Notes: generated from the letters alone by a model not told the origin. A stretch of 64,000 nucleotides of DNA from Bacillota bacterium (GCA_023392615.1 JAEVYT010000030.1:496001-560000), one strand, 5' to 3'; shown: positions 27,552 through 36,833, counted from the first letter of the stretch. Program-made: numbers and translations.

Positions 27552-28166
27552 ATGAAGAGGAAAATAAGAATTCTGATGTTATGCATGATATTGAGCATTA
27601 TGCTATTGTGTGGATGTGCAAAAAGTAATGGTTCCGTAAAAAATGATAAAGTAACAAGTGAACCTACGAATAAACCTACAAGTGGATTAATAAACTCACC
27701 AACACCTATAGGTGTCATAACACCGACCGCTACCATAGCACCGACTATTACGATTGCCCCGACGTTCAGTCCGGAAAAGATTGCAAAAGCAAAAGAAGCA
27801 GAAAAACAAAAGGCAGAAGCGATTCAAGTGACTAAGAATTATTTTATTGCCGTGAAAGAACATAATAAAAGAGATCCTTATAAGTATTTGACGAAACGAT
27901 TAAAAGATGGAGATTACTCCAATGTGAAGGATGCAAAGCTTATTTCGATTAGTAATAAAGATGGGAAACAATTTAGCTATGATTATAAAGTCGGAACAGG
28001 AGCTGATACGAATCCATATAAGGTGATTAGCTTTGAGGTAACATATAGTATTCAATATATAGATGATAAAAAGGGCAGTGAACCAGGCGGGAAGTTTACG
28101 AAGTGGTTTACGTTAGTGAAAGATAAGGACAACTCACCTTGGCAAATCGCTGAAATAGGGTACTAG
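27552..28166 (+). CDS. putative lipoprotein with Thr/Pro linker, tandem paralogue
   Basis: A 204-residue lipoprotein with signal peptide and lipobox (LLCGC, Cys ~22) and a long Thr/Pro/Ser linker (~35-75) containing repeated APT and TPT units. A Lys/Ala-rich helix follows (~75-95), then the same ~100-residue C-terminal domain as the preceding gene, ending KWFTLVKDKDNSPWQIAEIGY. GGAAAGGGAAA precedes the start. The linker would place the domain away from the membrane through the wall. Function unknown; duplication with the neighbour suggests a locally evolving surface-protein pair. Confidence 0.8.
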   Translation: MKRKIRILMLCMILSIMLLCGCAKSNGSVKNDKVTSEPTNKPTSGLINSPTPIGVITPTATIAPTITIAPTFSPEKIAKAKEAEKQKAEAIQVTKNYFIAVKEHNKRDPYKYLTKRLKDGDYSNVKDAKLISISNKDGKQFSYDYKVGTGADTNPYKVISFEVTYSIQYIDDKKGSEPGGKFTKWFTLVKDKDNSPWQIAEIGY

Positions 28167-28180
28167 GGAGAACAAAGATA

Positions 28181-28222
28181 TGGCTGAAACCTAAGTGTTT
28201 TACTTATAGATTTCAGCCATTT
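28181..28222 (+). terminator. terminator after lipoprotein pair
   Basis: TGGCTGAAA (28181-28189) pairs with TTTCAGCCA (28211-28219), with further imperfect pairing inside, followed by TTTT. Confidence 0.78.
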
Positions 28223-28573
28223 TACACTGTTCGGAATAAATATTAACATCTTAAGATACATTCTTTGTTATGTAAACAATAATAGATTGTTCATGTGTGC
28301 ATTGATGATTAGTGAATAGGTTTACATAAATATATTAATATTACATGTTATAATTTTATATAAATGAAAACAATGTATATCCGTGTAGAACGGACATGTG
28401 ATTGTGCTACAAATATATTTATTTTATAAATTTTTAATATTTCTGTTGCATAATCGATTCGTATATATTACAATGGTTAAGATTTAAGTTGTATACAATA
28501 ATACACATATTCAATTTTGACAATATAATAATGTATCAACTTTAAAAATGAAAGGTTAAGGATGGTATAAGTT
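28223..28573. other. AT-rich spacer before the aminotransferase gene
   Basis: About 350 bases, very AT-rich, with no open frame of note. TTGACA occurs at 28517-28522 and TATAAT at 28524-28529, but they are not spaced as a single promoter. I see no riboswitch-like structure. Confidence 0.4.
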
Positions 28574-29770
28574 ATGGCATTAACGTTATCAAAAAAAGCG
28601 CAAGCAGTAAAGCCTTCTTCTACTTTGGCGATTACGGCAAAAGCAAAAGAATTAATGAGCAAGGGCATTGATGTCGTTGGTTTCGGAGCAGGTGAACCTG
28701 ATTTCAATACCCCGGATAACATTTGTGATGCAGCGATTAAGGCAATTCATGATGGTTTTACTAAGTACACACCGGCGGAAGGCACATTAGAACTTCGAAA
28801 GGCAGTATGTGAAAAGTTTCTCAACTTTAACAAAGTAAAATACGAGCCAAACCAGATTGTGGTAAGCAATGGGGGAAAACACTCCTTAACTAACATTTTT
28901 GAGGCAATATTAAATCCAGGAGATGAAGTAATCATTCTTGCTCCATACTGGCTTAGCTATCCTGAGATCGTTAAACTCGCAGATGGCGTTCCGGTATTCG
29001 TAAAAGGAGAAAAATCAAACGATTATAAGGTAACAGCCGCACAGATTGAAGCGGTTTGCACTGATAAGACAAAGGCTTTGATTTTAAATTCTCCAAGCAA
29101 TCCATCCGGCATGATATATACGAGAGAAGAACTTGAAGCAATCGCAGAAGTAGCAGTGAAAAAAGATTTCTATGTGGTTTCTGACGAGATGTATGAGCAC
29201 TTAATCTATGAAGGGGAAGCAATCAGTATCGCCTCCTTGAACGAAGAGATTTATAAGAGAACAATAACTTGTAGCGGTGTTGCAAAAAGCTATTCTATGA
29301 CAGGCTGGAGAATTGGCTTTACCGGATCTCCTGCACCAATTGCAAAATTAATGGGAAGTCTACAGAGCCACCAGACCTCTAATCCGAACTCGATTGCACA
29401 AAAAGCAGCGATGGAAGCATTAATTGGTCCTCAGGATTCTGTTCATAAGATGCATGCAGAATTTAAGAAAAGACGTGATTACATGTATGAAAGAGTATCC
29501 GGTATGAAGCTTGTATCAAGCCTAAAGCCTCAAGGTGCATTCTATATGTTTATCGATGTCAGCGAGGTTTTAACCAAAGATTATAATGGAGAGAAGGTAG
29601 CAGATGTGAATAAGCTTGCTAAGATTCTCATAGAAGATTATAATGTAGCGGTAATTCCTTGTGAGGATTTTGGTTGTGCAGACCATATCCGTCTATCTTA
29701 TGCAATATCATCAGAGCAGATTAAGAAGGGTCTTGACAGAATTGAAGATTTCCTTGCCAAATTGGTATAA
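28574..29770 (+). CDS. pyridoxal-phosphate aspartate-type aminotransferase
   Basis: A class I/II fold-type I aminotransferase, 398 residues, closest in pattern to Firmicutes aspartate aminotransferases (AAT-Ib). GFGAGEPDFNTP lies near residue 36, the substrate-binding NSPSNPSG near 176, and the PLP lysine in SGVAKSYSMTGWRIGF near 238. It probably interconverts aspartate and oxaloacetate with 2-oxoglutarate/glutamate, though related aminotransferases in this family use other substrates. It stands alone with its own hairpin terminator. Confidence 0.9.
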   Translation: MALTLSKKAQAVKPSSTLAITAKAKELMSKGIDVVGFGAGEPDFNTPDNICDAAIKAIHDGFTKYTPAEGTLELRKAVCEKFLNFNKVKYEPNQIVVSNGGKHSLTNIFEAILNPGDEVIILAPYWLSYPEIVKLADGVPVFVKGEKSNDYKVTAAQIEAVCTDKTKALILNSPSNPSGMIYTREELEAIAEVAVKKDFYVVSDEMYEHLIYEGEAISIASLNEEIYKRTITCSGVAKSYSMTGWRIGFTGSPAPIAKLMGSLQSHQTSNPNSIAQKAAMEALIGPQDSVHKMHAEFKKRRDYMYERVSGMKLVSSLKPQGAFYMFIDVSEVLTKDYNGEKVADVNKLAKILIEDYNVAVIPCEDFGCADHIRLSYAISSEQIKKGLDRIEDFLAKLV

Positions 29771-29795
29771 ATATAGGTAAGTCAACCGCTTACCA

Positions 29796-29845
29796 CAATA
29801 AATGGGTAGTGTTTTTCCGTATTGGAAAGCGCTACCCATTTATTG
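29796..29845 (+). terminator. hairpin after aminotransferase gene
   Basis: A perfect 14-bp stem (29796-29809 with 29832-29845) around a 22-base loop. No T-run follows, so termination is plausible but not certain. Confidence 0.6.
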
Positions 29846-30009
29846 ATTAATCCGTATAACAGAGCAGTAGAAATACTTATTTGGCTACATAAATAAATTA
29901 TGGTTACCAGATTTTAGATTTTACTATGGATTTTTGACAAGAATATGATAAAATAACATAAAGATGACGTTTCATCTCGAAAGTATTATAGTTAGAAAGA
30001 AGGAAAATC

Positions 30010-30816
30010 ATGGCATTATTTGGATTTATCGGAGCCGGCAACATGGGCTACCCGTTATTAAAAGCAGCAATTAACACCTTTGGAAACACAGAAGTAGTTT
30101 ATACGGATGCATCGAAGGATAGGTGTCAGTTCGTAGTTCAGGATACCAAGGTTTCGTTCAGTGAGGACAATATTGCTGTGGTTTGTCAGTGTAAATATCT
30201 TGTATTAGCGGTTAAACCACAATTCTTTCCTCAGGTATTGCAGGAGATTAAAGATAAAGTAACAAAGGAACATATAGTGATTTCTATCGCAGCTGGAATT
30301 ACTATAGAGACATTAAAGGAAGCGTTGGGAGAAGAGGCTCGAGTAGTAAGAGCGATGCCGAATACGCCTGCAATGGTTTTAAAGGGAATGACCGGAATCT
30401 GCTATTCAAAGGACAAGTACCTAGATGAGGAGATTACTGTTATTGATCGATTCTTTCGTTCATTTGGAAAATATGAAGTCTTTGATGAGGGCTTGATGAA
30501 TGCTGTAGTTTGTGCAAATGGAAGTTCTCCAGCATATGTTTATATGTTTATCGAAGCGTTGGCTGATAGTGTGGTAAGTTATGGTATACCGAGAGACAAG
30601 GCATATACCTTAGCAGCTCAAACAGTGATGGGAGCTGCGGCTATGGTATTAGAGACGGGAGAGCATCCCGGAAGACTTAAGGATAATGTGTGTTCGCCAG
30701 GTGGGACAACCATTGCGGCTGTAAAAGCATTGGAGGAGCATGGTCTACGCAATGCTATTATGAAAGCATCGGATGCTTGCTATGAAAAAGCGGTTGAGTT
30801 AAGTAAGAAGAAGTAA
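30010..30816 (+). CDS. proC: pyrroline-5-carboxylate reductase
   Basis: ProC performs the last step of proline synthesis. The N-terminal Rossmann motif FIGAGNMG, the VLAVKPQFF segment (~64), RAMPNTPAMV (~117) and the C-terminal signature CSPGGTTIAAVKALEEHG are all present. The length of 268 residues is normal. AGAAAGAAGGAAA precedes ATG 30010. It completes the route begun by proB/proA but sits in a separate locus 11 kb away, next to a NUDIX hydrolase gene. Confidence 0.97.
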   Translation: MALFGFIGAGNMGYPLLKAAINTFGNTEVVYTDASKDRCQFVVQDTKVSFSEDNIAVVCQCKYLVLAVKPQFFPQVLQEIKDKVTKEHIVISIAAGITIETLKEALGEEARVVRAMPNTPAMVLKGMTGICYSKDKYLDEEITVIDRFFRSFGKYEVFDEGLMNAVVCANGSSPAYVYMFIEALADSVVSYGIPRDKAYTLAAQTVMGAAAMVLETGEHPGRLKDNVCSPGGTTIAAVKALEEHGLRNAIMKASDACYEKAVELSKKK

Positions 30817-30854
30817 GAAGATTATATGGACAAACATCAGGTTAGGAGAAAATT

Positions 30855-31391
30855 ATGGTACCACATAAAAGATTAAATAGAGAATTAGTTCATCAAGGAC
30901 GCATCATCAGCCTATATCGTGATACGATTGAAGTAAATAATGATAAGATTACTCATTTTGATTATATCCACCATAACGGTGCAGCTGCTATGATTCCGGT
31001 AGATGAGGATGGTAAAATCTACATGGTACGTCAATACCGAAATGCAGTGGATCAATATACCTTGGAGATACCTGCAGGTGGGTTGAATATCGGAGAAGAT
31101 CCCCGTGAATGTGCGATTCGTGAGTGTGAAGAGGAAACCGGACATAAGGCTGGCGAAGTATATCATCTTCTTGACTTATACACTACAGTGGCTTTCTGTA
31201 ATGAGAAAATAGGGATTTATTATACAACCGGACTCACTCCATCTATTCAAAATCTTGATGATGATGAATTTGTAACGGTAGAAAAATATTCTCTCGGTGA
31301 GTTAACACTGATGGTTTTGAATGGTCAGATCGTTGATGCAAAAACCATTGCAGGATTAATGGCCTATAAGGCAAAGATAGAATCAAAATAA
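30855..31391 (+). CDS. NUDIX hydrolase, ADP-ribose pyrophosphatase type
   Basis: The complete Nudix box is visible near residue 76 (GGLNIGE, then seven residues, then RECEEETG). Length (178) and the MVRQYRNAVDQYTLEIPAGG stretch match the ADP-ribose pyrophosphatase subgroup (YqkG/NudF-like). It probably hydrolyses ADP-ribose to AMP and ribose-5-phosphate. TTAGGAG precedes the start. It is followed by spoIIM and a xerD-like gene; clostridia commonly keep this nudix-spoIIM-xerD order. Confidence 0.93.
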   Translation: MVPHKRLNRELVHQGRIISLYRDTIEVNNDKITHFDYIHHNGAAAMIPVDEDGKIYMVRQYRNAVDQYTLEIPAGGLNIGEDPRECAIRECEEETGHKAGEVYHLLDLYTTVAFCNEKIGIYYTTGLTPSIQNLDDDEFVTVEKYSLGELTLMVLNGQIVDAKTIAGLMAYKAKIESK

Positions 31392-31500
31392 TTCGTTTGT
31401 GGACTCAATAACGCAATCACTTTTCTTCAAAATAGCTTGTTCTATTTCTCTGTTCCTATCATATCTATTTTATATAAGAAAATGATAGGCAGGTGAAGCG

Positions 31501-32115
31501 ATGAAACCTTTAAAAGTACAATTCCATAAATTAAGTGTATTCCAGATTACAATTTTTCTTGTTATCATTGGAGCGTTTTTTGGAGTGTTATGTGCAAATG
31601 TTTTTCGGACAAATTATATGGCTCAAATGCAAACATATGAATCCAATCTATTTGGTAAGATTGTAGATGGAAAGATTGATTATATGGGATTGTTTCAATA
31701 TGTTTTGGGCAAAAATTTTAATGATTTTATCATATTCTGGTTGCTGAGTTTGACAATACTAGGCATACCATATATGGCTCTGAAGGTGACTTCCTTTGGA
31801 TTTTTTACCGGATTTTTTATCTCGGCAGTTACAATGCAATATGGAATGAAGGGACTTGTTCTTGTAGCAGTTTATGTATTTCCGCAAGGGCTTCTGTATC
31901 TTCCAATTGCATTGATTAGTTTATATAAGGGATTTGCTATATGTAGGACAATTTACAGTGAAAATCGAAATAATTTTGGCGGTATATTAAAACTTGTGAA
32001 ATCCAACTTGTTTCTTATGTTTTTACTAGCACTTGCTCTGGTACTTGCAAGTTTTCTCGAAGCATATCCAGGAGCATACTTATTACAAAAAGTACTAGCA
32101 ACATTTATATCATAA
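31501..32115 (+). CDS. spoIIM: stage II sporulation protein M
   Basis: SpoIIM is part of the SpoIIDMP septal peptidoglycan machine needed for engulfment. It has 204 residues with about five membrane helices and conserved stretches SFGFFTGFFISAVTMQYGMK and YVFPQGLLYLPIAL in the middle. The GGCAGG-type ribosome site is weak (nine bases upstream of ATG 31501). The protein is normal length. It lies directly upstream of the xerD-like gene. Confidence 0.93.
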   Translation: MKPLKVQFHKLSVFQITIFLVIIGAFFGVLCANVFRTNYMAQMQTYESNLFGKIVDGKIDYMGLFQYVLGKNFNDFIIFWLLSLTILGIPYMALKVTSFGFFTGFFISAVTMQYGMKGLVLVAVYVFPQGLLYLPIALISLYKGFAICRTIYSENRNNFGGILKLVKSNLFLMFLLALALVLASFLEAYPGAYLLQKVLATFIS

Positions 32116-32182
32116 GCTTAATCATTTTCACAATACGGTACAATACTTCAAAACTGATTTTTAAGAAACCAGGGAGGTAGGA

Positions 32183-33058
32183 ATGGAACAGTATATCAAT
32201 GATTTTATTATGTATTTGAAAGAAATAAGACATGCTTCAAGAAACACATTGCAAGCTTATCAGAATGATCTTAGAAAATTGCAAAACTACTTTAATAAAC
32301 AGAATATCGATTCCGTAACGAAGATAAGTGAGACATGTTTAAATTCCTATGTGCTCACGCTTGAGAAGGAAGGGCTATCGCCCGCATCTGTATCCAGGAA
32401 TATCGCTGCTATGAAGGCATTTATTCTATATCTGATGAAAAATGGGTTCATTCAAGGAGATCCATCGGAACGAATTAAGCCGCCAAAGGTGCAAAAGAAA
32501 GCTCCACAGGTATTAGAGGCCTCAATGATGGACAAATTAATCGGACAACCTGATTTAAGAACAAAGAAGGGGATACGAGATCGTGCAATATTAGAACTTC
32601 TCTATGCAACTGGAATTAAGGTAACAGAGCTAATATCAATGAAGGTCACTGATATAAATTTATCCGCCAAATACATAACCTGCGGGGAGCGCAGAGAGCG
32701 TAATATTCCATTCGGTAAGTCTGCAAAACACGCACTCCAAGAATACCTAAAGGTAAGACCGGAGGAATTCGATAAAAATAACAGTGATATATTATTTTTG
32801 AATACATCAGGAGAGCAATTGAGTAGACAAGGTTTATGGAAGATCTTAAAGACTTATGCGAAGGCGGCCGGAATGGATACAATCAATCCAAACACCATTA
32901 GGCACTCCTTTGCGGCTCATTTAATCGATAATGGTGCTGATATCGGAAGTGTGCAAGAATTCCTGGGTCATTCTGATATCACTACCACACAGCTTTACCT
33001 TCCTCAGAGCTACAAAAATAGTAGGGAAGTATATATGAATACACATCCCAGAGCTTAA
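32183..33058 (+). CDS. XerD-like tyrosine recombinase with degenerate active site
   Basis: Length (291), the N-terminal SAM-like core-binding domain, and motifs LLYATG, GHSDITTTQLY and NTHPRA place it in the XerC/XerD family, which resolves chromosome dimers. However the first catalytic Arg of LLYATGLRVSEL is Lys here (LLYATGIKVTEL), the beta-hairpin Lys of GKGNKER is lost (CGERRER), and the HxxR motif is NxxR (NPNTIRHS). The second Arg, the GH His and the Tyr are retained. GGGAGG precedes ATG 32183. Recombination activity is doubtful. Its place after spoIIM is the usual one for clostridial xerD. Confidence 0.85.
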   Translation: MEQYINDFIMYLKEIRHASRNTLQAYQNDLRKLQNYFNKQNIDSVTKISETCLNSYVLTLEKEGLSPASVSRNIAAMKAFILYLMKNGFIQGDPSERIKPPKVQKKAPQVLEASMMDKLIGQPDLRTKKGIRDRAILELLYATGIKVTELISMKVTDINLSAKYITCGERRERNIPFGKSAKHALQEYLKVRPEEFDKNNSDILFLNTSGEQLSRQGLWKILKTYAKAAGMDTINPNTIRHSFAAHLIDNGADIGSVQEFLGHSDITTTQLYLPQSYKNSREVYMNTHPRA

Positions 33059-33089
33059 TGGGGTGAGGATGAAGATAAGTTTAATATTT

Positions 33090-33123
33090 ATGATAGCCCG
33101 ACATCTTGTCGGGCTATCATTTT
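33090..33123. terminator. bidirectional terminator between xerD-like gene and GNAT genes
   Basis: A perfect 14-bp stem (33090-33103 with 33107-33120), three-base loop, GC-rich core (AGCCCGACA). It separates convergent genes and probably serves both. Confidence 0.85.
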
Positions 33124-33145
33124 GTGGGTTATTTGGCATAAATAC

Positions 33146-33544
33146 CTACTTTGTCATAATCATAAGTGGGGTAGAGGAGGTTACTTCAAAACCAAGTTGA
33201 GTATAAAAACTAACTTTATCTTTTTCTTCCGCCAAGATTAGAAGATAGAGATATCCTTCATAACGATTCTTTATGCGACGAATCAGTTCCTTACCAATAC
33301 CTTGACCTTGATAATGAGGATTTACAAGAAGGTAATGGACGTAGGCTGTCATAGCACTATCATCAAGTGCGTTGACAAGTCCAATCAGTTGTTCTCCGTC
33401 CCAAGCAGAGATTGCGGTGGAAGAGTGATTTATGGCCTTTTCTAATCGTTCTGGATAATTAGCTGATAACCAATTTACAGATTTGAATAAATTCTGTAAT
33501 TCAAAGGAGTTAAAATTCTTAGATGATTTGTAGGTTATATTCAT
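33146..33544 (-). CDS. GNAT family acetyltransferase
   Basis: A 132-residue GNAT N-acetyltransferase. The acetyl-CoA loop is visible as NPHYQGQGIGKELIRRI (motif A, ~75-91), and the C-terminal part FYTQLGFEV is motif B. GAAAGGA lies seven bases upstream of the start. It is the second gene of a two-GNAT unit on the minus strand, 13 bp after the other; both may derive from an old duplication but differ strongly. Substrate unknown. Confidence 0.9.
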   Translation of the reverse strand: MNITYKSSKNFNSFELQNLFKSVNWLSANYPERLEKAINHSSTAISAWDGEQLIGLVNALDDSAMTAYVHYLLVNPHYQGQGIGKELIRRIKNRYEGYLYLLILAEEKDKVSFYTQLGFEVTSSTPLMIMTK

Positions 33545-33557
33545 TCTCTGATCCTTT

Positions 33558-34013
33558 CTAAGTAATGATTAATTCCATGCATACGGATTCAGATATCTTG
33601 TCATAGGGAGGATAATTTGGTATCACTTCAAATCCCATCTTTTTATAAAGTGATATGGCAGATATGAGGATGGAGCCGGTCTCAAGGATTAACCGATTAA
33701 TTCCGTTTTCCTTATTAGCATGAATCAGCTCTTGCAGAATAACGCGACCATACCCTTTTCCGCGATAGGTATCCTTCACAAACATGCGCTTGATTTCAGA
33801 TGCACCATTGCCGTGTAATCGGTAAGCTCCGCATCCAATTGCAATATCTTCATCGTATAATATCACAACCATGTCCATCGTATTAGATTGGTTGAAGGGC
33901 ACATATTTTTTTCTGTTTTCAAATCCGCCACTTGCATCGTCTAGAGCAAGATCTAATTCATAGCATAATGCTAAAAAGTCGGGATGAGTTCTATCTGTTC
34001 GGATTATGTTCAT
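33558..34013 (-). CDS. GNAT family acetyltransferase
   Basis: A 151-residue GNAT N-acetyltransferase. Motif A is KDTYRGKGYGRVILQELI (~85-102), followed by LYKKMGFEVIPNYPPY. Proteins of this layout are often annotated as small-molecule N-acetyltransferases, but the substrate is unknown. I chose the ATG at 34013 because GGAG lies seven bases upstream. It is transcribed divergently from the LysR gene and could be its target (inference from arrangement only). Confidence 0.9.
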   Translation of the reverse strand: MNIIRTDRTHPDFLALCYELDLALDDASGGFENRKKYVPFNQSNTMDMVVILYDEDIAIGCGAYRLHGNGASEIKRMFVKDTYRGKGYGRVILQELIHANKENGINRLILETGSILISAISLYKKMGFEVIPNYPPYDKISESVCMELIIT

Positions 34014-34064
34014 AATCAATCTCCTTTTCGTGATGTAACTTTGCGTAACGTATTTGTATTCTAA

Positions 34065-34093
34065 TTGACTTAAGTATAATCCATTATTATAAT
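34065..34093 (+). promoter_or_regulatory. promoter for the LysR gene
   Basis: TTGACT (34065-34070), 17-base spacer, consensus TATAAT (34088-34093), about 135 bp upstream of the LysR start. Confidence 0.75.
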
Positions 34094-34228
34094 ATTTGTA
34101 AAATGAATTATTTAAATAGTAACAATTCGAAAAATGAATTGTAAACAGAGTTAGAAGGTAATGAATGATTACTCATAAAATTGTACTGAAATTTAAATCT
34201 ATAGATTTTGGTGGTATGGAGGTTTCAT

Positions 34229-35065
34229 ATGGATGTACTGAATCTTAAAACATTTATCAAACTGGCGCAACGAAAAAACTTTACACAGACAGCAGAAGAG
34301 TTATTTGTAGCGCAATCTACAGTTACAAACCGCATAGCAGAATTGGAAAGGGAATTAGGGAAGAAGCTTTTTGACAGAGAACGTAGGAAAGTAGAATTAA
34401 CAGAGGAAGGAAAATTGTTTCTTATCTATGCTGGACGTATCGTAGAGCTTGAGGAGTTGGCTTTTCAAAAATTAAATACCGTAACGAAATATAAAGATAC
34501 AATAAGAATCGGAACAACAAACACCATTTATGAGACAACCTTATCAAAAGAATTACATAAGTTTCGAGATAAGAATAATGAAACTTCTTTAAAATTAATT
34601 CTGGGTCATTCTACTGAATTATTACAACAATTGCAGGATGGAGTGATTGATGTAGCTTATACCTATATTCCTTTGAATAAAATTGGGTATCAATGCGAAG
34701 TATATCACGAGGATAAATTAGTATTAGTGACGGATTATAATAACATAACCTATAAAGATGGTATCGCAAAATCTGAATTGGTGCGGATTGATTATCTGAT
34801 GTGTAATTTTATGTTACAAGGAATCGGAGAGTTTATTCGTGAATTATTCCCGCCATTTTACCAATTTTCTTTTGAGATTGATAATAGTATTAAACTAATT
34901 CCATATCTATTTAACGGACAAGGTTACAGCTTTTTACCAAAGAAGCTTGTTGAAGAATATATAGAACAAAAGAAATTGAGAGAAATACCACTGATTGATT
35001 TTAAGTCACCTAAGATTATTAGTTATCGTATTGAAGGGGTTATAGAAAAATCACAAATGAACTAA
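34229..35065 (+). CDS. LysR-family transcriptional regulator
   Basis: A 278-residue LTTR. The N-terminal winged helix-turn-helix (MDVLNLKTFIKLAQRKNFTQ, then VAQSTVTNRIAELERELG) is followed by a substrate-binding domain (~90-275). I chose ATG 34229 with GGAGG six bases upstream, which puts the HTH at the usual position. It is divergent from the GNAT pair. The effector and targets are unknown; LTTRs typically control the divergent neighbour and themselves. Confidence 0.93.
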   Translation: MDVLNLKTFIKLAQRKNFTQTAEELFVAQSTVTNRIAELERELGKKLFDRERRKVELTEEGKLFLIYAGRIVELEELAFQKLNTVTKYKDTIRIGTTNTIYETTLSKELHKFRDKNNETSLKLILGHSTELLQQLQDGVIDVAYTYIPLNKIGYQCEVYHEDKLVLVTDYNNITYKDGIAKSELVRIDYLMCNFMLQGIGEFIRELFPPFYQFSFEIDNSIKLIPYLFNGQGYSFLPKKLVEEYIEQKKLREIPLIDFKSPKIISYRIEGVIEKSQMN

Positions 35066-35163
35066 GAGACACTATGATTTATATCACTCATTATAGATAG
35101 AAACTAATTATATTATGTTTTCCCGCAATTAATGCAGACGATTAGGAAAGGATGTTAGATAGT

Positions 35164-35556
35164 ATGGAATTTACTTTAGAAACTATTAAAGAAGCACATG
35201 GAAAGTATACAGGGGTTGATTTTCCGAAGTTGATACAAGAGTTTAAATTAATGGGCATGGAACGGAATGAATATATTGTAGAGGATGGAAGAAGCATATA
35301 TGTTGATATAAGTGGTAAGGTACTTGAGATAGAGGGCAATCAATCGATTATTCCGATTAACAGTATCAGTGAGAAAGGAGAAGTTAAGAAGATTATTAAA
35401 GAGCATCAAGCTGGAAAAACAGATTTTGCTACATTTTGTAATCAAGTTGCGGAAGCAGGAGTATTTAAATGGGTTACCCGCATTGATGCGATGACCTGCA
35501 ACTATTATGACATAAACGATAATCTTTTGGTATCAGAAGAAATACCTTCAGTATAG
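35164..35556 (+). CDS. DUF1398 family protein
   Basis: A 130-residue protein beginning MEFTLETIKEAHGKYTGVDF, with the C-terminal stretch FCNQVAEAGVFKWVTRIDAMTCNYYD; both are typical of DUF1398 (YbcV-like, sometimes annotated phage envelope protein). It is a small cytoplasmic protein of unknown function. The start is ATG 35164; the ATG four codons earlier directly abuts the AGGAAAGG ribosome site. No phage genes lie nearby, so the phage label is not supported here. Confidence 0.83.
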   Translation: MEFTLETIKEAHGKYTGVDFPKLIQEFKLMGMERNEYIVEDGRSIYVDISGKVLEIEGNQSIIPINSISEKGEVKKIIKEHQAGKTDFATFCNQVAEAGVFKWVTRIDAMTCNYYDINDNLLVSEEIPSV

Positions 35557-35662
35557 TTAATATTCTGAAATTTAATGTAATATAGCGGTATTTAGATACT
35601 AGGTAGGTGCCAAACAGAGGTAAATTTGAAAGAATAATGAATAGGGTTGTATTGTTTAATAA

Positions 35663-35687
35663 AAGGAGGGGAAATACATCCCTCCTT
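35663..35687 (-). terminator. terminator of the DAHP synthase gene
   Basis: AAGGAGGG (35663-35670) pairs with CCCTCCTT (35680-35687) around a 9-base loop. On the minus strand the tail reads TTTTATTAAA. It may also stop plus-strand transcription from the DUF1398 gene. Confidence 0.72.
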
Positions 35688-35773
35688 CAATTGATCCAAA
35701 TACCAATATTATCTAACAGTACTTATATTTAATTTAGAATAGGTTCTAGATTATAAATTAATTCAACTATTAA

Positions 35774-36802
35774 TTAGATGCTATCAGCGATAGTATAAAT
35801 TAATTTCTCAGAATCAGCCCATCCTAAGCAAGGGTCAGTAATTGATTTGCCGTATATATGCTCAGATACTTTTTGACTACCGCCTTCGATATAACTTTCA
35901 ATCATTACACCTTTTACCATAGTTGATATATCCTTGGATAGTCTACGGCTATGGAGAACTTCTTTCACAATACGAATTTGTTCTTTGTATTGCTTGTTGG
36001 AATTAGAGTGATTTGCATCAACAATAATTGTCGGGTTAACCAAATCACGTTCATTATACATAGAAGCGAGTAAAGTTAAATCCTCATAATGATAATTTGG
36101 TATGCATTGACCATGCTTATTAACCGCGCCTCTTAAGATGGTATGAGCTAATGGGTTACCGGAGGTTTCTACTTCCCATTTACGATACAGGAAGGTATGA
36201 TTCGCCTGCGCCGCTACTACAGAGTTTAGCATAACTGAAAAATCACCACTAGTTGGATTTTTCATACCGGCAGGAACATCCATACCACTGATGGTAAGGC
36301 GATGTTGTTGATCTTCCACGGATCTGGCGCCTACTGCTACATAAGATAGGATATCCTCAACGTATGGCCAGTTCTCCGGATATAACATCTCGTCAGCAGA
36401 GGTTAAGCCGCTTTCTGCAATTGCACGAAGATGCATTTTTCTCATCGCTATAAGACCTTCTTGTAAATCAGGCTCTTTCTCGGGATCGGGTTGATGTACC
36501 ATACCTTTATAACCTTCGCCGGTAGTACGTGGTTTATTAGTATAGATTCTAGGAATGATAATTAATTTGTCCTCAACCTTATCCTGTACTTTAGCGAGGC
36601 GAGATATATAATCGCAAACGGCATCCTCATTATCCGCAGAACAAGGGCCGATAATTACCAAAAACTTATCAGATACGCCTGTAATAACATCCTTAATCTG
36701 TTTATCTCTATCCTTCTTACGAAGAACATCCTTAGCCGGTAGTGGATAAGCTTTTACGAGTTCTTCTGGGGTTATAACTTCTTTTAAAAACTTGAAACTC
36801 AT
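35774..36802 (-). CDS. aroF: 3-deoxy-7-phosphoheptulonate synthase (class I, AroG-like)
   Basis: DAHP synthase condenses phosphoenolpyruvate and erythrose-4-phosphate, the first step of the shikimate pathway. It has 342 residues with the type I-alpha pattern: IIGPCSADN (~50), PRTTGEGYKG (~89), ISGMDVPAGMKNPTSGD (~165) and IVDANHSNSNK (~255). I chose ATG 36802 with GGGAG nine bases upstream. It is a single gene with its own promoter and terminator. Feedback class (Phe/Tyr/Trp) cannot be decided by eye. Confidence 0.96.
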   Translation of the reverse strand: MSFKFLKEVITPEELVKAYPLPAKDVLRKKDRDKQIKDVITGVSDKFLVIIGPCSADNEDAVCDYISRLAKVQDKVEDKLIIIPRIYTNKPRTTGEGYKGMVHQPDPEKEPDLQEGLIAMRKMHLRAIAESGLTSADEMLYPENWPYVEDILSYVAVGARSVEDQQHRLTISGMDVPAGMKNPTSGDFSVMLNSVVAAQANHTFLYRKWEVETSGNPLAHTILRGAVNKHGQCIPNYHYEDLTLLASMYNERDLVNPTIIVDANHSNSNKQYKEQIRIVKEVLHSRRLSKDISTMVKGVMIESYIEGGSQKVSEHIYGKSITDPCLGWADSEKLIYTIADSI

Positions 36803-36833
36803 TTTATCAATCTCCCTCAATTCAATTTCATTT

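Noticed and set aside
29934..29962. TTGACA before proC as a promoter
   Set aside because: No -10 box of adequate quality at 16-18 bases; not listed as a feature.
35164..35556. Phage origin of the DUF1398 gene
   Set aside because: The family is sometimes labelled phage envelope protein, but no phage genes surround it.
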